Source of the DNA: Pontibacter indicus
Lineage (GTDB): Bacteria > Bacteroidota > Bacteroidia > Cytophagales > Hymenobacteraceae
Direction: 5' to 3'
DNA length: 64,000 nucleotides
Assembly (NCBI RefSeq): GCF_900156345.1
Contig: NZ_FTPP01000003.1
Span: forward strand, 434,001-498,000
Within the stretch, counting starts at the first letter, position 1; every line of letters starts with the position of its first letter. The translations under genes were made by a program, and so were the position numbers. Shown one piece after another: positions 26,058-34,278 of the stretch. Below the pieces are notes generated by a model. It did not search any database and was not told the origin of the DNA. It was given only the letters and a program-made list of their open reading frames with translations.

Positions 26058-27233
26058 TTAAAGAAAAAATACTTCATCCCAGGCCATCCCCTGCCGACCG
26101 TCCCGCTGCAGGAGCACCTGGCAGACACCCAGGCGCCCGTCCAGCAGGCTGTCCCCTTCCGCTGCCTCGAAGGCCTCCGCCCGCACCAGCCAGTAGTCGG
26201 CCGCTTCCCGGCAGGCGGGCAGCCGCGTGAGCTCAAAACATTTCCTGTAAAGCCAGGAGAAGCCGGCATAGCCGTGGCAAAAATTCGCCCCCTGAAGCGG
26301 TAAACCGCTTTGCTCAAACTGCAGGAAGTCCCGCAGCAGCGTCTCTCCGAAGGATGTGACCGTTTGGTCCCCCAATACGTGGCCAGCCCTCAGGAAAGCA
26401 TAGGCCATGGACAAATCACTCGTACACCAGCCGATGTTGGCGCTGTGCTGCCGGGCCTGCAGGAGCGGCACTCCCTCATCGGAGACCGACCGCGGAAACA
26501 AAAAACGCTCCGCATCCGCTGCGTAGGGGATGTAGAGTGCCCGCAGGTAGGCCAGCAGTTTCCGCGTCAGGGCCTCCGCCCCCGCCACAGGACAGGAGGC
26601 GTGGACACGGGTGAGCACCAGCACCATCCCGCAGAGGCCGTGCGCCAGCCCCGTGTTGATGACGTAGCGTGCCTCCGGTTGGTAGCGCCTGTTCGCCAGA
26701 TAGCTGCCGTGCCGGTCGTCCTGGACCCGGGCACTGAGCGCCTGCACGAGCCCCTGCACATAGGAGCACCCCGCCGGGTGGCGCTGGGCATACCGGGACA
26801 GGAAATAGAGTCCCCCCATAGCCGAATACATGGGATCGAGGTCCCCCCGCGCTATCTCGGCCTTCGACTTTTCAAAAACCTGGGTGGCCACCCAGTCCAG
26901 CAGCAGCTGTGTGTCCACCTCCGGCCCCAGGAAAGGGCTTTCCCGCAGCAGCAGCAGCACGTACCCGAAGCCGCTCAGGCCATTGCTCATGGCGGAGCTG
27001 AACTTCACGCCCTGGCGCTCCCCAAGCCGTTCCAGAACGGCCTGCAGCATGCCGACGGCCTCTTCCACAAAAGCCGCCTCCCGGTGGTAGTCCGCCAGGG
27101 TCAGCAGCGAGATGACCTTGCCCAGGTTTCCCGTGTAGAGCGCATCGGACGCCTCGGGATCGAAGACACTCAGCCGCTTCAGCTCCCGGGCGGCCTCCGA
27201 GGCCATCCGCGGCCCACGCAGGTCAGATCCCAT
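26058..27233 (-). CDS. Lanthionine synthetase C (LanC) 1
   Basis: A 391-residue cyclase with the full LanC active site. The conserved histidine is in NTGLAHGLCG (about 197), the first zinc cysteine is in NIGWCTSDLS (about 267) and the Cys-His pair is in FCHGYAGFSW (about 319-320). LanC adds cysteine thiols to dehydrated serine or threonine to make lanthionine rings. It overlaps LanC2 by 11 bp at its start, so the two are coupled. It should be the catalytically competent cyclase of the locus. Confidence 0.92.
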   Translation of the reverse strand: MGSDLRGPRMASEAARELKRLSVFDPEASDALYTGNLGKVISLLTLADYHREAAFVEEAVGMLQAVLERLGERQGVKFSSAMSNGLSGFGYVLLLLRESPFLGPEVDTQLLLDWVATQVFEKSKAEIARGDLDPMYSAMGGLYFLSRYAQRHPAGCSYVQGLVQALSARVQDDRHGSYLANRRYQPEARYVINTGLAHGLCGMVLVLTRVHASCPVAGAEALTRKLLAYLRALYIPYAADAERFLFPRSVSDEGVPLLQARQHSANIGWCTSDLSMAYAFLRAGHVLGDQTVTSFGETLLRDFLQFEQSGLPLQGANFCHGYAGFSWLYRKCFELTRLPACREAADYWLVRAEAFEAAEGDSLLDGRLGVCQVLLQRDGRQGMAWDEVFFL

Positions 27234-28440
27234 GGTTGATCCCCTCCAGGACAGGCAGGTCCGGCTCCAGGTACTGCATCAGCGTGATGCCGATCCCCAG
27301 GATGCCCCAGGCATAGGACAGGTTGAAGAGGTCGGATTCCGGTTTGAAGAAGGAACGGAAGCCGCAGAAGCCGTTCTCCTCCTTCGCATTGCGGGGAATC
27401 TGCTGCACCCAGTAGGCGTAGGCGCGCTCAAAGGGTGCTCCCCGGGGGTCCAGCTTGGCAAGTTTCCGGTACAGGTAGGCAAGCCCGGAGGCGCCGTAGG
27501 TCATGCTGCCGTCATAGGTCAGGCCATCCTCGTAGGTACGGTCCAGGCAGGCCGCCAGGATGTCGCGGGCGGCGGCTACCAGCGCTTCGTCGTTTAGCGC
27601 CAGGCCACCCCGCAGCAGCCCGTAGCCTACGCCCAGATCGCCGTAGCACAGGCTGAACTGCGTGTTCTCCACTTCCTCCCCCAGCACATGGGGGAAAAGC
27701 CCCTTTGGGTTGGGGCGCCTGCACTGCAGCACAAAGGCGGCCGCCCGTTCGATCAGGCTGCGGCATTCATCCACCAGCAGGCCCCGTTCCAGCACGGCGC
27801 ACAGGAATGAGATGATCATACAGGAGCCATGACTCAGCCCCAGGTAGACCTTGTTATGGAGCCGTGGGCTGACCCAGTAGATGCCCCCGGAAGGGGCCTC
27901 CACCGCGTGGGCGGCGATCGCCTCGACGATCTCGGTCAGCAGTTGGTCGTTTCGGTCTGTCCGGCTGGCCAGCAGCAGGTAGTTGCCCGTGGCCAGCGCC
28001 CCGGAGAAGATGCTGAAGTCAGCATGCCTGATCTTGTTCTGGCACAGCAGGTGCAGCGTGTCTTCGATGGTGGCCAGGTAGGGGCTCACGTCGAAATCCA
28101 GTAAGCCTTTCTCCCGGGAGCGGATGAAGAAAATCCCCAGCGCGGCGATGTTGGCGTCGTAGGAGTCGGTCGGGTAAATCCGCTGGTAGTATTTGTAGTC
28201 TACCAACGCCAGGGCCTTGTCCAGGTACTGGGCTGCCAACTCAAAATAAGCGTCATTGCCGGTGTACCGGGCATAGTAGCAATAGAAAAGACAGGCGCCC
28301 AGCCAGCCGTTGCTGATGGTGGGGCTGGCCAGCACGTGTGTGTGGGCTTGCACACTGGCCTCGATGCGCGTGACCAGGGCGCCCAGCTCCTCCCGCCCGG
28401 GAGGGGAGACCGCTGGTGCGGTGAGCGTAGATGCGTTCAT
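27223..28440 (-). CDS. LanC-like protein 2, zinc ligands degenerate
   Basis: A 405-residue LanC-fold protein with recognisable (alpha/alpha)-barrel repeats. The histidine motif LGLSHGSC (about 204) and the first cysteine in SLCYGDLGVGYGLL (about 265) are kept. The position of the CHG motif reads MTYGASGL (about 312-319), so both remaining zinc ligands are replaced. Metal binding and cyclization are therefore unlikely. It may serve as a scaffold, a substrate-holding partner of LanC1, or work by another mechanism. It is translationally coupled to LanC1 through an 11-bp overlap. Confidence 0.85.
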   Translation of the reverse strand: MNASTLTAPAVSPPGREELGALVTRIEASVQAHTHVLASPTISNGWLGACLFYCYYARYTGNDAYFELAAQYLDKALALVDYKYYQRIYPTDSYDANIAALGIFFIRSREKGLLDFDVSPYLATIEDTLHLLCQNKIRHADFSIFSGALATGNYLLLASRTDRNDQLLTEIVEAIAAHAVEAPSGGIYWVSPRLHNKVYLGLSHGSCMIISFLCAVLERGLLVDECRSLIERAAAFVLQCRRPNPKGLFPHVLGEEVENTQFSLCYGDLGVGYGLLRGGLALNDEALVAAARDILAACLDRTYEDGLTYDGSMTYGASGLAYLYRKLAKLDPRGAPFERAYAYWVQQIPRNAKEENGFCGFRSFFKPESDLFNLSYAWGILGIGITLMQYLEPDLPVLEGINHGI

Positions 28441-28489
28441 AGAGAATCTGTTTAGAAGGTGTCTGTTCGCAGTGCCCTGCGCGCAGCCG

Positions 28490-29497
28490 TTAGGCGCGCA
28501 CCCAGGGCGTCAGCCTGTTGATTAAATCCTGTACCCACGGGATGCCCGTTTCCAGGGCCTGCAGGTAATCCCGCAGCAGGAGCGCCTGGCCGGTGCCCTG
28601 CTCGGGTGCCGCCTCTTCCAGCCGGCCGACCAGCAGGGCCAGCAGGGCACAGCGCAGCAGCAGGTAATTCTTTTGGGGGAAAAGCTGCGAGAACTCGACC
28701 ACTTCCCCGGTGAGCTTCGCCAGGGACTTGTCCCGGGCGCTTTCCTGCAGGGCGATGAACTGGTAAAGGGCGAGCCGCTCGCTCGTGTCCACCTCCATGC
28801 CCTGGTACCAACCTGAAAACAGCTCGCTCGGGTTGGGATAGCCCCCAAACTTCATGTACCCGTTGAGGTAGATGTTGAGAAAGTTCAGAATGGTGTACTC
28901 CTTCAGGATCCGGTAGAGGCCCGTGTCCAGGGGCAGCTGGTTAAACCGGCTGAAAAGCGGGTCCTCGCTGCTGCCCTGCACCAGAAAGCGGAAAAGCTCG
29001 GTCCAGTTGTGGACACAGGCCGCCATCTGCTGCTGGGCGGCCTGCAGCTTGCTGAGGTTGAGTACCTGCTCCAGCAGATCGAAGAACTGGAAATAAAAGC
29101 CTTGGTGACACAGGGCAATCCCCCGCTCAAACTTTCTGTCCAGCTCCTGCTCGGCCGCCCCGAAGTCCTGGCGCTTGTAGTGACAGTAGGCCGTCTTCGG
29201 CCATACCTGCGTCAGCAGGTAGTCCCGCAGGAAGGGGGAAATCCCCTCCCGTCCGGCTACTTCCGCCTCCAGGGCCTGGAGATCGGCCAGGAGCAGCCCG
29301 TGGTCGGCCCCCGGCCTGAACATGGCCTGGTTGAGGGCTTTGAGGCGCTCCCGGTATGCGCCATAGTAGGCTTTCATGTCCGGGGACAGCCCCAGGCGCT
29401 CCTCCTCCTCTTGCTCCAAGAAGGTCAGCACTCTGCCGTAACTGTATTTACGGTCACTCGGGGGGATCGTGGTATTCAACTGGAGTAATGCGTCCAT
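28490..29497 (-). CDS. Unknown lanthipeptide-locus protein
   Basis: A 335-residue soluble protein with no signal peptide. I do not recognise a family. It is rich in predicted helices with amphipathic repeats (for example SPFLRDYLLTQVWPKTAYCH and LYRILKEYTILNFLNIYLNG), as in TPR-like or helical scaffold proteins. No metal or nucleotide-binding motif is evident. It lies between the outer-membrane barrel gene and LanC2 in one presumed transcript, so it is a genuine candidate for a new biosynthetic, scaffold or self-protection component. Confidence 0.75.
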   Translation of the reverse strand: MDALLQLNTTIPPSDRKYSYGRVLTFLEQEEEERLGLSPDMKAYYGAYRERLKALNQAMFRPGADHGLLLADLQALEAEVAGREGISPFLRDYLLTQVWPKTAYCHYKRQDFGAAEQELDRKFERGIALCHQGFYFQFFDLLEQVLNLSKLQAAQQQMAACVHNWTELFRFLVQGSSEDPLFSRFNQLPLDTGLYRILKEYTILNFLNIYLNGYMKFGGYPNPSELFSGWYQGMEVDTSERLALYQFIALQESARDKSLAKLTGEVVEFSQLFPQKNYLLLRCALLALLVGRLEEAAPEQGTGQALLLRDYLQALETGIPWVQDLINRLTPWVRA

Positions 29498-29559
29498 GGT
29501 CTTTCGATTTACAGCACAAGGCCTGTTGATGATTTGAATGGTTGTCCGATGGCCTGCGC

Positions 29560-31998
29560 TTACTGCACCCGGTCCACAACATCCTCATTGCCCAGTTTCT
29601 TGTTCTGGGCGTTCTTCACCGTGCTCTTGCCGAACTTGTAGACCAGGCCCACCTGCACCCTTCTGGCGTCGTAGTAGTTGGTCAGATTCGTCTCCACGTT
29701 GAAGGCGTTGATGGCACCGCCTGTCACGTCCCCCCGCAGCAAGTCCGTCACGGCCAGCGTGTACTGCAGCTTCTTATCCAGCAGATCCCCCTTCAGGGCG
29801 ATGCGCGAATAGTGGTTCGGCACGATGTCAATCAGGCCGTAGCGGAAAGGACCCGTGTACTTGAAAGAGGTTTCCAGGCGCAGCCCGGCGGGAAGCGAAA
29901 AGGTGTTTTCAATGCCGAAGGTATGGAAGAGGCTCCGCGGAACGGTCACGGCGTTGTCCTGCTCGGCGTCGATCCTGGAGTCATACACGGCCCCGTAGGC
30001 AAACACGCTGCCGGACCACCAGTTGGTGATCTTGTAACCGTAGTTTCCCACCAGGCTGTAGGAGCTCAGGTCAAAGTTGCGGTCTTTCCAGACCGTCACA
30101 TCCCCCACCGCCGCAGGGAGTTGGGTGTACACGTCCTGCTCGTCCTTGTATTCAAACTCCACAAAGAGATTGCCCTTGTAAACTGCGTTCAGGGAGTACG
30201 AACTCGTGTACTTGGGCCGCAGGGCCGGGTTGCCCTCGGTGATGGTGAAGTCATCGACATAAACCCTGAAAGGAGTCAGCACCTGAAAGCCCGGCCGCTG
30301 GATCGTCGCCCGGTAGTTGGCCGACACCTGCAGGGCCTCCGAGAAGGTGTGGTTCACGAGCAGCGTCGGGAAAAAGTCCAGGAAATCCCGGTCCACCACC
30401 CTGTTTCCGGACGTGATGTTATCCACCCGCATGGTGGCATACTCTGACCGCAGGCCCGCGCTCACGCGCGTTCGCGGGTTGACGGCCTTGTCCACCGAGG
30501 CATAGGCCGCCACGATGTTCTCCTCGAACTCATTTTCAAAGCTGAACGCGCCGTCCTGTATGAACCCCTGGCTCGTGAGCACTTCCTGTGTAGGCTGTGT
30601 GCTGTTGCGGGAGTGCGTGAGCTTGGCCCCCGTCGTCACGTTCCACTGCTGGCGGAAAGGGAGCTCCCAGTCGACCTGCCCTACCCAGATCGCCGCCTGG
30701 CTGGCATTGATGTTGCGGATGGTGCGCAGGCGCCTGCGCAACTCTCCCTGCGGGCTGAGGATGTGCTGGAAGTCCATTTCAGTTTGGTCGCGGCGCTGCG
30801 CGGGCGTGTAGGTCAGGACAACGTCCATCGACTTGCCCAGGGTGTCCAGCTGCTGCCGGTAGAAGAGGCTGTAGTTCTGGAGGACACTGTAGCCGAAATC
30901 CTTAAAATCAGTGGCCAGCAGCGAGTCTGTCGCCCCGTTCACCTCAGGGGTGAAGCGGATCCTGTTCTGGGTGCGGCTGCTGGGCAAGGTCCGGTTGTAG
31001 GAGGTCGTGGCCTGGAGCCCGATGGCACTTTTCTTGCCCAGCGTATACTCGAAGCTGCCACGCAGCGAAGGCTTGTGGGTGGTGAAAGTGGAGACCAGGT
31101 CCTGGTGCAGCACCACGCGCTCGCCGTTGGCCTGCAGCACCCGGTAGCCATTGTTCTCAGACCAGTTGGTGCCCGCATTGTAGTTCAGGTGCAGGGCGCC
31201 CACCCACTTCTCACGCCGGTACGTCATGGAGGTTCCCCCCAGCAGCTTGCCCCGGTGGCCCTGCGAGGCAGTCAGTCGGGCGGAGCCCGTCATGCCGTAC
31301 TGCTTCGACCGCTTGGTCGTGATCTTGATGACGGAGCCCACACTGGCCGGGTACCGGGAAGAGGGGTTGGTGATGAACTCAATCTGCTCTACCTCGTCTC
31401 CCGTCATGGAGCCCAGCACCGTACTGAGTGTGGCACCCGGCATCTGGACGTTGTCCAGCAGTATCAGCACGCCCCCCTTGCCGTTGACAGCGATCTCTTC
31501 GCCTTTGATCTGCACAAAGGGAAGCGCCTGCAGGATGTCCTGCAGGTTGTCCGACTGAAACGAGCTGGCGGCCACATGCATGACATAGCGGTCGGCTTTC
31601 CGTTCCATCACCTGCCGCTGAGCGGTGATCGTGACCTCCCCCAGGGAATTGGTTGAGGGCTGGAGCACCACGTCAGCGAGCGCTACTGCCTGGCCTTCGT
31701 AGGAGAACGCCTCCCCGTAGTATTTCTTGAAACCAATACTGGAGACAGCCAGCAAATAAGAGCCGGGCTGGAGCTGGCGCAACTGAAACTGGCCCACTTC
31801 ATCTGTCAGTGCGCCCTTCACCAGCGAGCTGTCTGCCGCCTGCAGGAGGGTCACGGTGGCAAAGGGTGCCCCTTTGCCGGCTTTTTCCAGCACTTTGCCG
31901 GAAATCACATACTGGGCCTGCAGCGAGCCCGCCAGGGAGAGCCCCAAGAGCAGCAAAAGCCAGCTCTTCATTGCCTGGATTCTTTCTCTCGTTTTCAT
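29560..31998 (-). CDS. Outer-membrane beta-barrel, TonB-receptor-like
   Basis: An 812-residue protein with a signal peptide (about 10-29, ending GSLQAQ), an N-terminal carboxypeptidase-regulatory-like domain (about 30-110, VISGKVLEKAGKGAPFATV), a plug-like region (about 130-225, DNLQDILQALPFVQIKGEEI) and a long barrel (OMP_b-brl_3 type). Such proteins in Bacteroidota RiPP loci may export the product across the outer membrane or take it up. It heads the operon with the unknown protein, both LanCs and the oxidoreductase. A LytTR-like site lies 117 bp upstream of the start. No TonB box was sought in detail. Confidence 0.85.
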   Translation of the reverse strand: MKTRERIQAMKSWLLLLLGLSLAGSLQAQYVISGKVLEKAGKGAPFATVTLLQAADSSLVKGALTDEVGQFQLRQLQPGSYLLAVSSIGFKKYYGEAFSYEGQAVALADVVLQPSTNSLGEVTITAQRQVMERKADRYVMHVAASSFQSDNLQDILQALPFVQIKGEEIAVNGKGGVLILLDNVQMPGATLSTVLGSMTGDEVEQIEFITNPSSRYPASVGSVIKITTKRSKQYGMTGSARLTASQGHRGKLLGGTSMTYRREKWVGALHLNYNAGTNWSENNGYRVLQANGERVVLHQDLVSTFTTHKPSLRGSFEYTLGKKSAIGLQATTSYNRTLPSSRTQNRIRFTPEVNGATDSLLATDFKDFGYSVLQNYSLFYRQQLDTLGKSMDVVLTYTPAQRRDQTEMDFQHILSPQGELRRRLRTIRNINASQAAIWVGQVDWELPFRQQWNVTTGAKLTHSRNSTQPTQEVLTSQGFIQDGAFSFENEFEENIVAAYASVDKAVNPRTRVSAGLRSEYATMRVDNITSGNRVVDRDFLDFFPTLLVNHTFSEALQVSANYRATIQRPGFQVLTPFRVYVDDFTITEGNPALRPKYTSSYSLNAVYKGNLFVEFEYKDEQDVYTQLPAAVGDVTVWKDRNFDLSSYSLVGNYGYKITNWWSGSVFAYGAVYDSRIDAEQDNAVTVPRSLFHTFGIENTFSLPAGLRLETSFKYTGPFRYGLIDIVPNHYSRIALKGDLLDKKLQYTLAVTDLLRGDVTGGAINAFNVETNLTNYYDARRVQVGLVYKFGKSTVKNAQNKKLGNEDVVDRVQ

Positions 31999-32114
31999 AC
32001 GCTATCAATTAAGGTTATTTATCAAGCGCAGGAAGCAGCAAAAACGCTTCAGATCAGCCCCTACCTGCGATTTATGGTTTAAAGCAAGTAGGAATGAAGC
32101 GCAACGGAAATAAT

Positions 32115-32145
32115 ATTAGACTAACCTGTCAAAGCTTTAGACCAA
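32115..32145 (-). promoter_or_regulatory. LytTR-like site R5 before barrel operon
   Basis: Minus-strand TTGGTCTAAA (32145-32136) and TTAGTCTAAT (32124-32115) are separated by exactly 11 bp. Both half-sites are closer to each other here than at the other sites. A weak TACTTGCT near 32091 could be the -7 element. Confidence 0.65.
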
Positions 32146-32800
32146 GTGCACCTGGGTAGTGCCGGCTCATTGTGTGCTGTCACAGTGCCTGGTGCCCAGC
32201 TGCAGCCTGGGGCGTTCGCCAGCGGGACCAGGACCACATCGCCCGCGCGGCCCGGCATGCCCCTGCCTCTCACCGTCAGTGGGAATACACCCTTTTACGC
32301 CATTTCATACATCCTATGTTATCAGCATATTCAACCAAGGCCCTCCAGGATCCTGTTGCCACTCTGCCGGTCATCAGACCGCCCCATCCCTTCTATGTTA
32401 TTTTTCTCAACGGCAACAGGCCGCGATTTTAGGCATGGAGCTGGCCCGGTCCCCGCGGCTCAATCCCTGGTAGCTGATCTTCACCACAGTCCCTACCCGC
32501 TACACTGTGGAAGCCATGGACATCCGCGTCACTCAATTCCTGCTCCGGCCCATCCGTCTGGAACAAATTTGCCGTCACCCTCACCCGGTTGCTGTCACAG
32601 CAGCAAGCGCCCGTATCGGCTCCTCCCAGCCCAGGCCGTTCTTATTTGTCAGCAGTAACTAGCACAGTAAGCGTATCCGGCCCTGCTTTCTGTGGCATTC
32701 TGCTGCTCACAGCAGTTATCACCCGCACTGTGGCGCACGTTAACCTGGTATCAAGGTTGATTCTGTTATTGCCTTGTCGCCAAACCCGCTGTCTGCGAGT
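32146..32800. other. Long intergenic region, no gene
   Basis: I see no supported gene. Several plus-strand ORFs of 60-170 codons (for example 32146-32658) have proline/serine-rich, frame-independent composition and look like chance ORFs. The region marks the end of the lanthipeptide locus. Confidence 0.5.
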
Positions 32801-32826
32801 TTAGCCCCAATCTAATCTGGGGCTAA
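32801..32826 (-). terminator. Hairpin after GH1 gene
   Basis: TTAGCCCCA pairs with TGGGGCTAA around an 8-nt loop, 27 bp past the GH1 stop. There is no U-run, so termination is only likely. Confidence 0.5.
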
Positions 32827-32852
32827 TAGGGCGGCAATGCAGCAGGGGAATG

Positions 32853-34220
32853 CTACCCTTGAAGAAAATCCCGGTACCAGTGGCCGGAGCTTTTGATGGT
32901 GCGCTGTTGCGTTTCAAAATCCACGTGCACCAGCCCGAAGCGCGGGTCGTACCCCTCTGCCCACTCAAAGTTGTCGACAAAGGACCACACAAAATAGCCC
33001 TGTACTTTCACGCCTTCCTGTTTCGCCCGCTGTACCTGCTGCAGGTAGCGCTTCAGGTAGCACAGCCGCTCTGGATCATGCACCTGCCCGTCTTTCAGCT
33101 CGTCGGGGAAGGCCGCCCCGTTTTCGGTGACGATCAGCTTGCGTATACCTTTGTAGCGGTTGAACTGGTGCAGGATGTGGTAGATGCTTTCCGGGTATAC
33201 CTCCCAGTTCATCAGGGTATAGGGCACGCCGCGCTTCCGGGCCGGCACCAGGTTGGCCTGCAGGAAGGGTGTCCAGAAAGCGTACTTCACCACCTCGCGC
33301 GTATAGTTCTGCACACCGATGAAGTCGAAGTCAAAGGCCATCCGTTCCTCGTCGCCGGGCAGCATGTATTTTTCAAGGCGGCGCATGAACCGCAGCTCGT
33401 CGAGCGGGTAACCTAGCCCCAGGGCTGGTTCCAGGAAGAGGCGGTTGAGCAGGGCATCCACCCGCCGGGCTGCCCGTATGTCTCTTTCCCGCTGATGCAG
33501 GGGTTCAATGTGGGAGCAGGAAAAGGTGGTACCGACCTCCGCCTCCGGCCTGAAGTCTTTGATCACCCGGCCGCCGGCTGCCTGGCACAGCGTAGCATGG
33601 TGAACGGCCGGTATAAACGGCCCGAAGCCCCGGCGGCCCGGCGCATGCACCCCCAGAAAATAGCCGGCCCCCGTAAACACCATGGGCTCGTTGAGCACCA
33701 TCCAGTTCTTTACACGGTCACCGTAAAGTTTTACGGCCAGCGCCGCATACTCCTCAAACCAGCCGACGATGTCGCGATTCGTCCAGCCGCCTTTCTGCTC
33801 CAGCGCCTGCGGCAGGTCCCAGTGGTAGAGCGTCGGCCAGGGGGTGATGCCCAGCTCCAGGCAGTGGTCGATGAGGCGGTCATAATAAGCAACGCCGTGC
33901 CGATTGACCAGGCCTGTACCTTGTGGCAGGAGCCGAGACCATGAGAGGGAGAAGCGGAAATTTGGGATGGCCATGGACTGCATCAGCTGCAGGTCGTCGG
34001 GGTAGCGGTTGAAGAAGTCGCAGGCCTGGTTGCCGTGATGGCGCTGCTTGATCTTGCCTTTCCTCGAGGAGAACACGTCCCAGATGGAGAGGCCTTTGCC
34101 TTCGGCTTCGTGGGCGCCTTCGATCTGGTAAGCCGCCGTAGAAACGCCCCATCGGAAATCTTCTCTGAAGGCTGACTTCGTTAGTACAGGCAGTGCCTGC
34201 TCATTATTAGTATCTGGCAT
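32853..34220 (-). CDS. GH1 family beta-glucosidase
   Basis: A 455-residue glycoside hydrolase of family 1 from the ATG at 34220. The acid/base glutamate is in WMVLNEPMVF (about residue 165), and the nucleophile is in LIVTENGAAF (about residue 355). FRWGVSTAAYQIEGA at the N-terminus is the usual GH1 signature. It hydrolyses beta-glucosides or beta-galactosides; no signal peptide is seen, so it acts in the cytoplasm. It stands alone: a terminator lies between it and the glycosyltransferase gene upstream. Confidence 0.95.
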   Translation of the reverse strand: MPDTNNEQALPVLTKSAFREDFRWGVSTAAYQIEGAHEAEGKGLSIWDVFSSRKGKIKQRHHGNQACDFFNRYPDDLQLMQSMAIPNFRFSLSWSRLLPQGTGLVNRHGVAYYDRLIDHCLELGITPWPTLYHWDLPQALEQKGGWTNRDIVGWFEEYAALAVKLYGDRVKNWMVLNEPMVFTGAGYFLGVHAPGRRGFGPFIPAVHHATLCQAAGGRVIKDFRPEAEVGTTFSCSHIEPLHQRERDIRAARRVDALLNRLFLEPALGLGYPLDELRFMRRLEKYMLPGDEERMAFDFDFIGVQNYTREVVKYAFWTPFLQANLVPARKRGVPYTLMNWEVYPESIYHILHQFNRYKGIRKLIVTENGAAFPDELKDGQVHDPERLCYLKRYLQQVQRAKQEGVKVQGYFVWSFVDNFEWAEGYDPRFGLVHVDFETQQRTIKSSGHWYRDFLQG

Positions 34221-34222
34221 AC

Positions 34223-34258
34223 AAAAAAGCAGCAGCCCTTCTGCAAGGAAGCTGCTGC
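34223..34258 (-). terminator. Terminator after glycosyltransferase
   Basis: GCAGCAGC (34229-34236) pairs with GCTGCTGC (34251-34258), and the minus-strand tail has six U at 34228-34223. It lies between the glycosyltransferase stop and the GH1 start. Confidence 0.85.
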
Positions 34259-34278
34259 GTGTTAAGGTCAAAAATGCT

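Noticed and set aside
32146-32658. 170-codon plus-strand ORF in the gap after the lanthipeptide locus
   Set aside because: All three plus frames are open over part of the stretch and the translation is low-complexity; no family resemblance or promoter.
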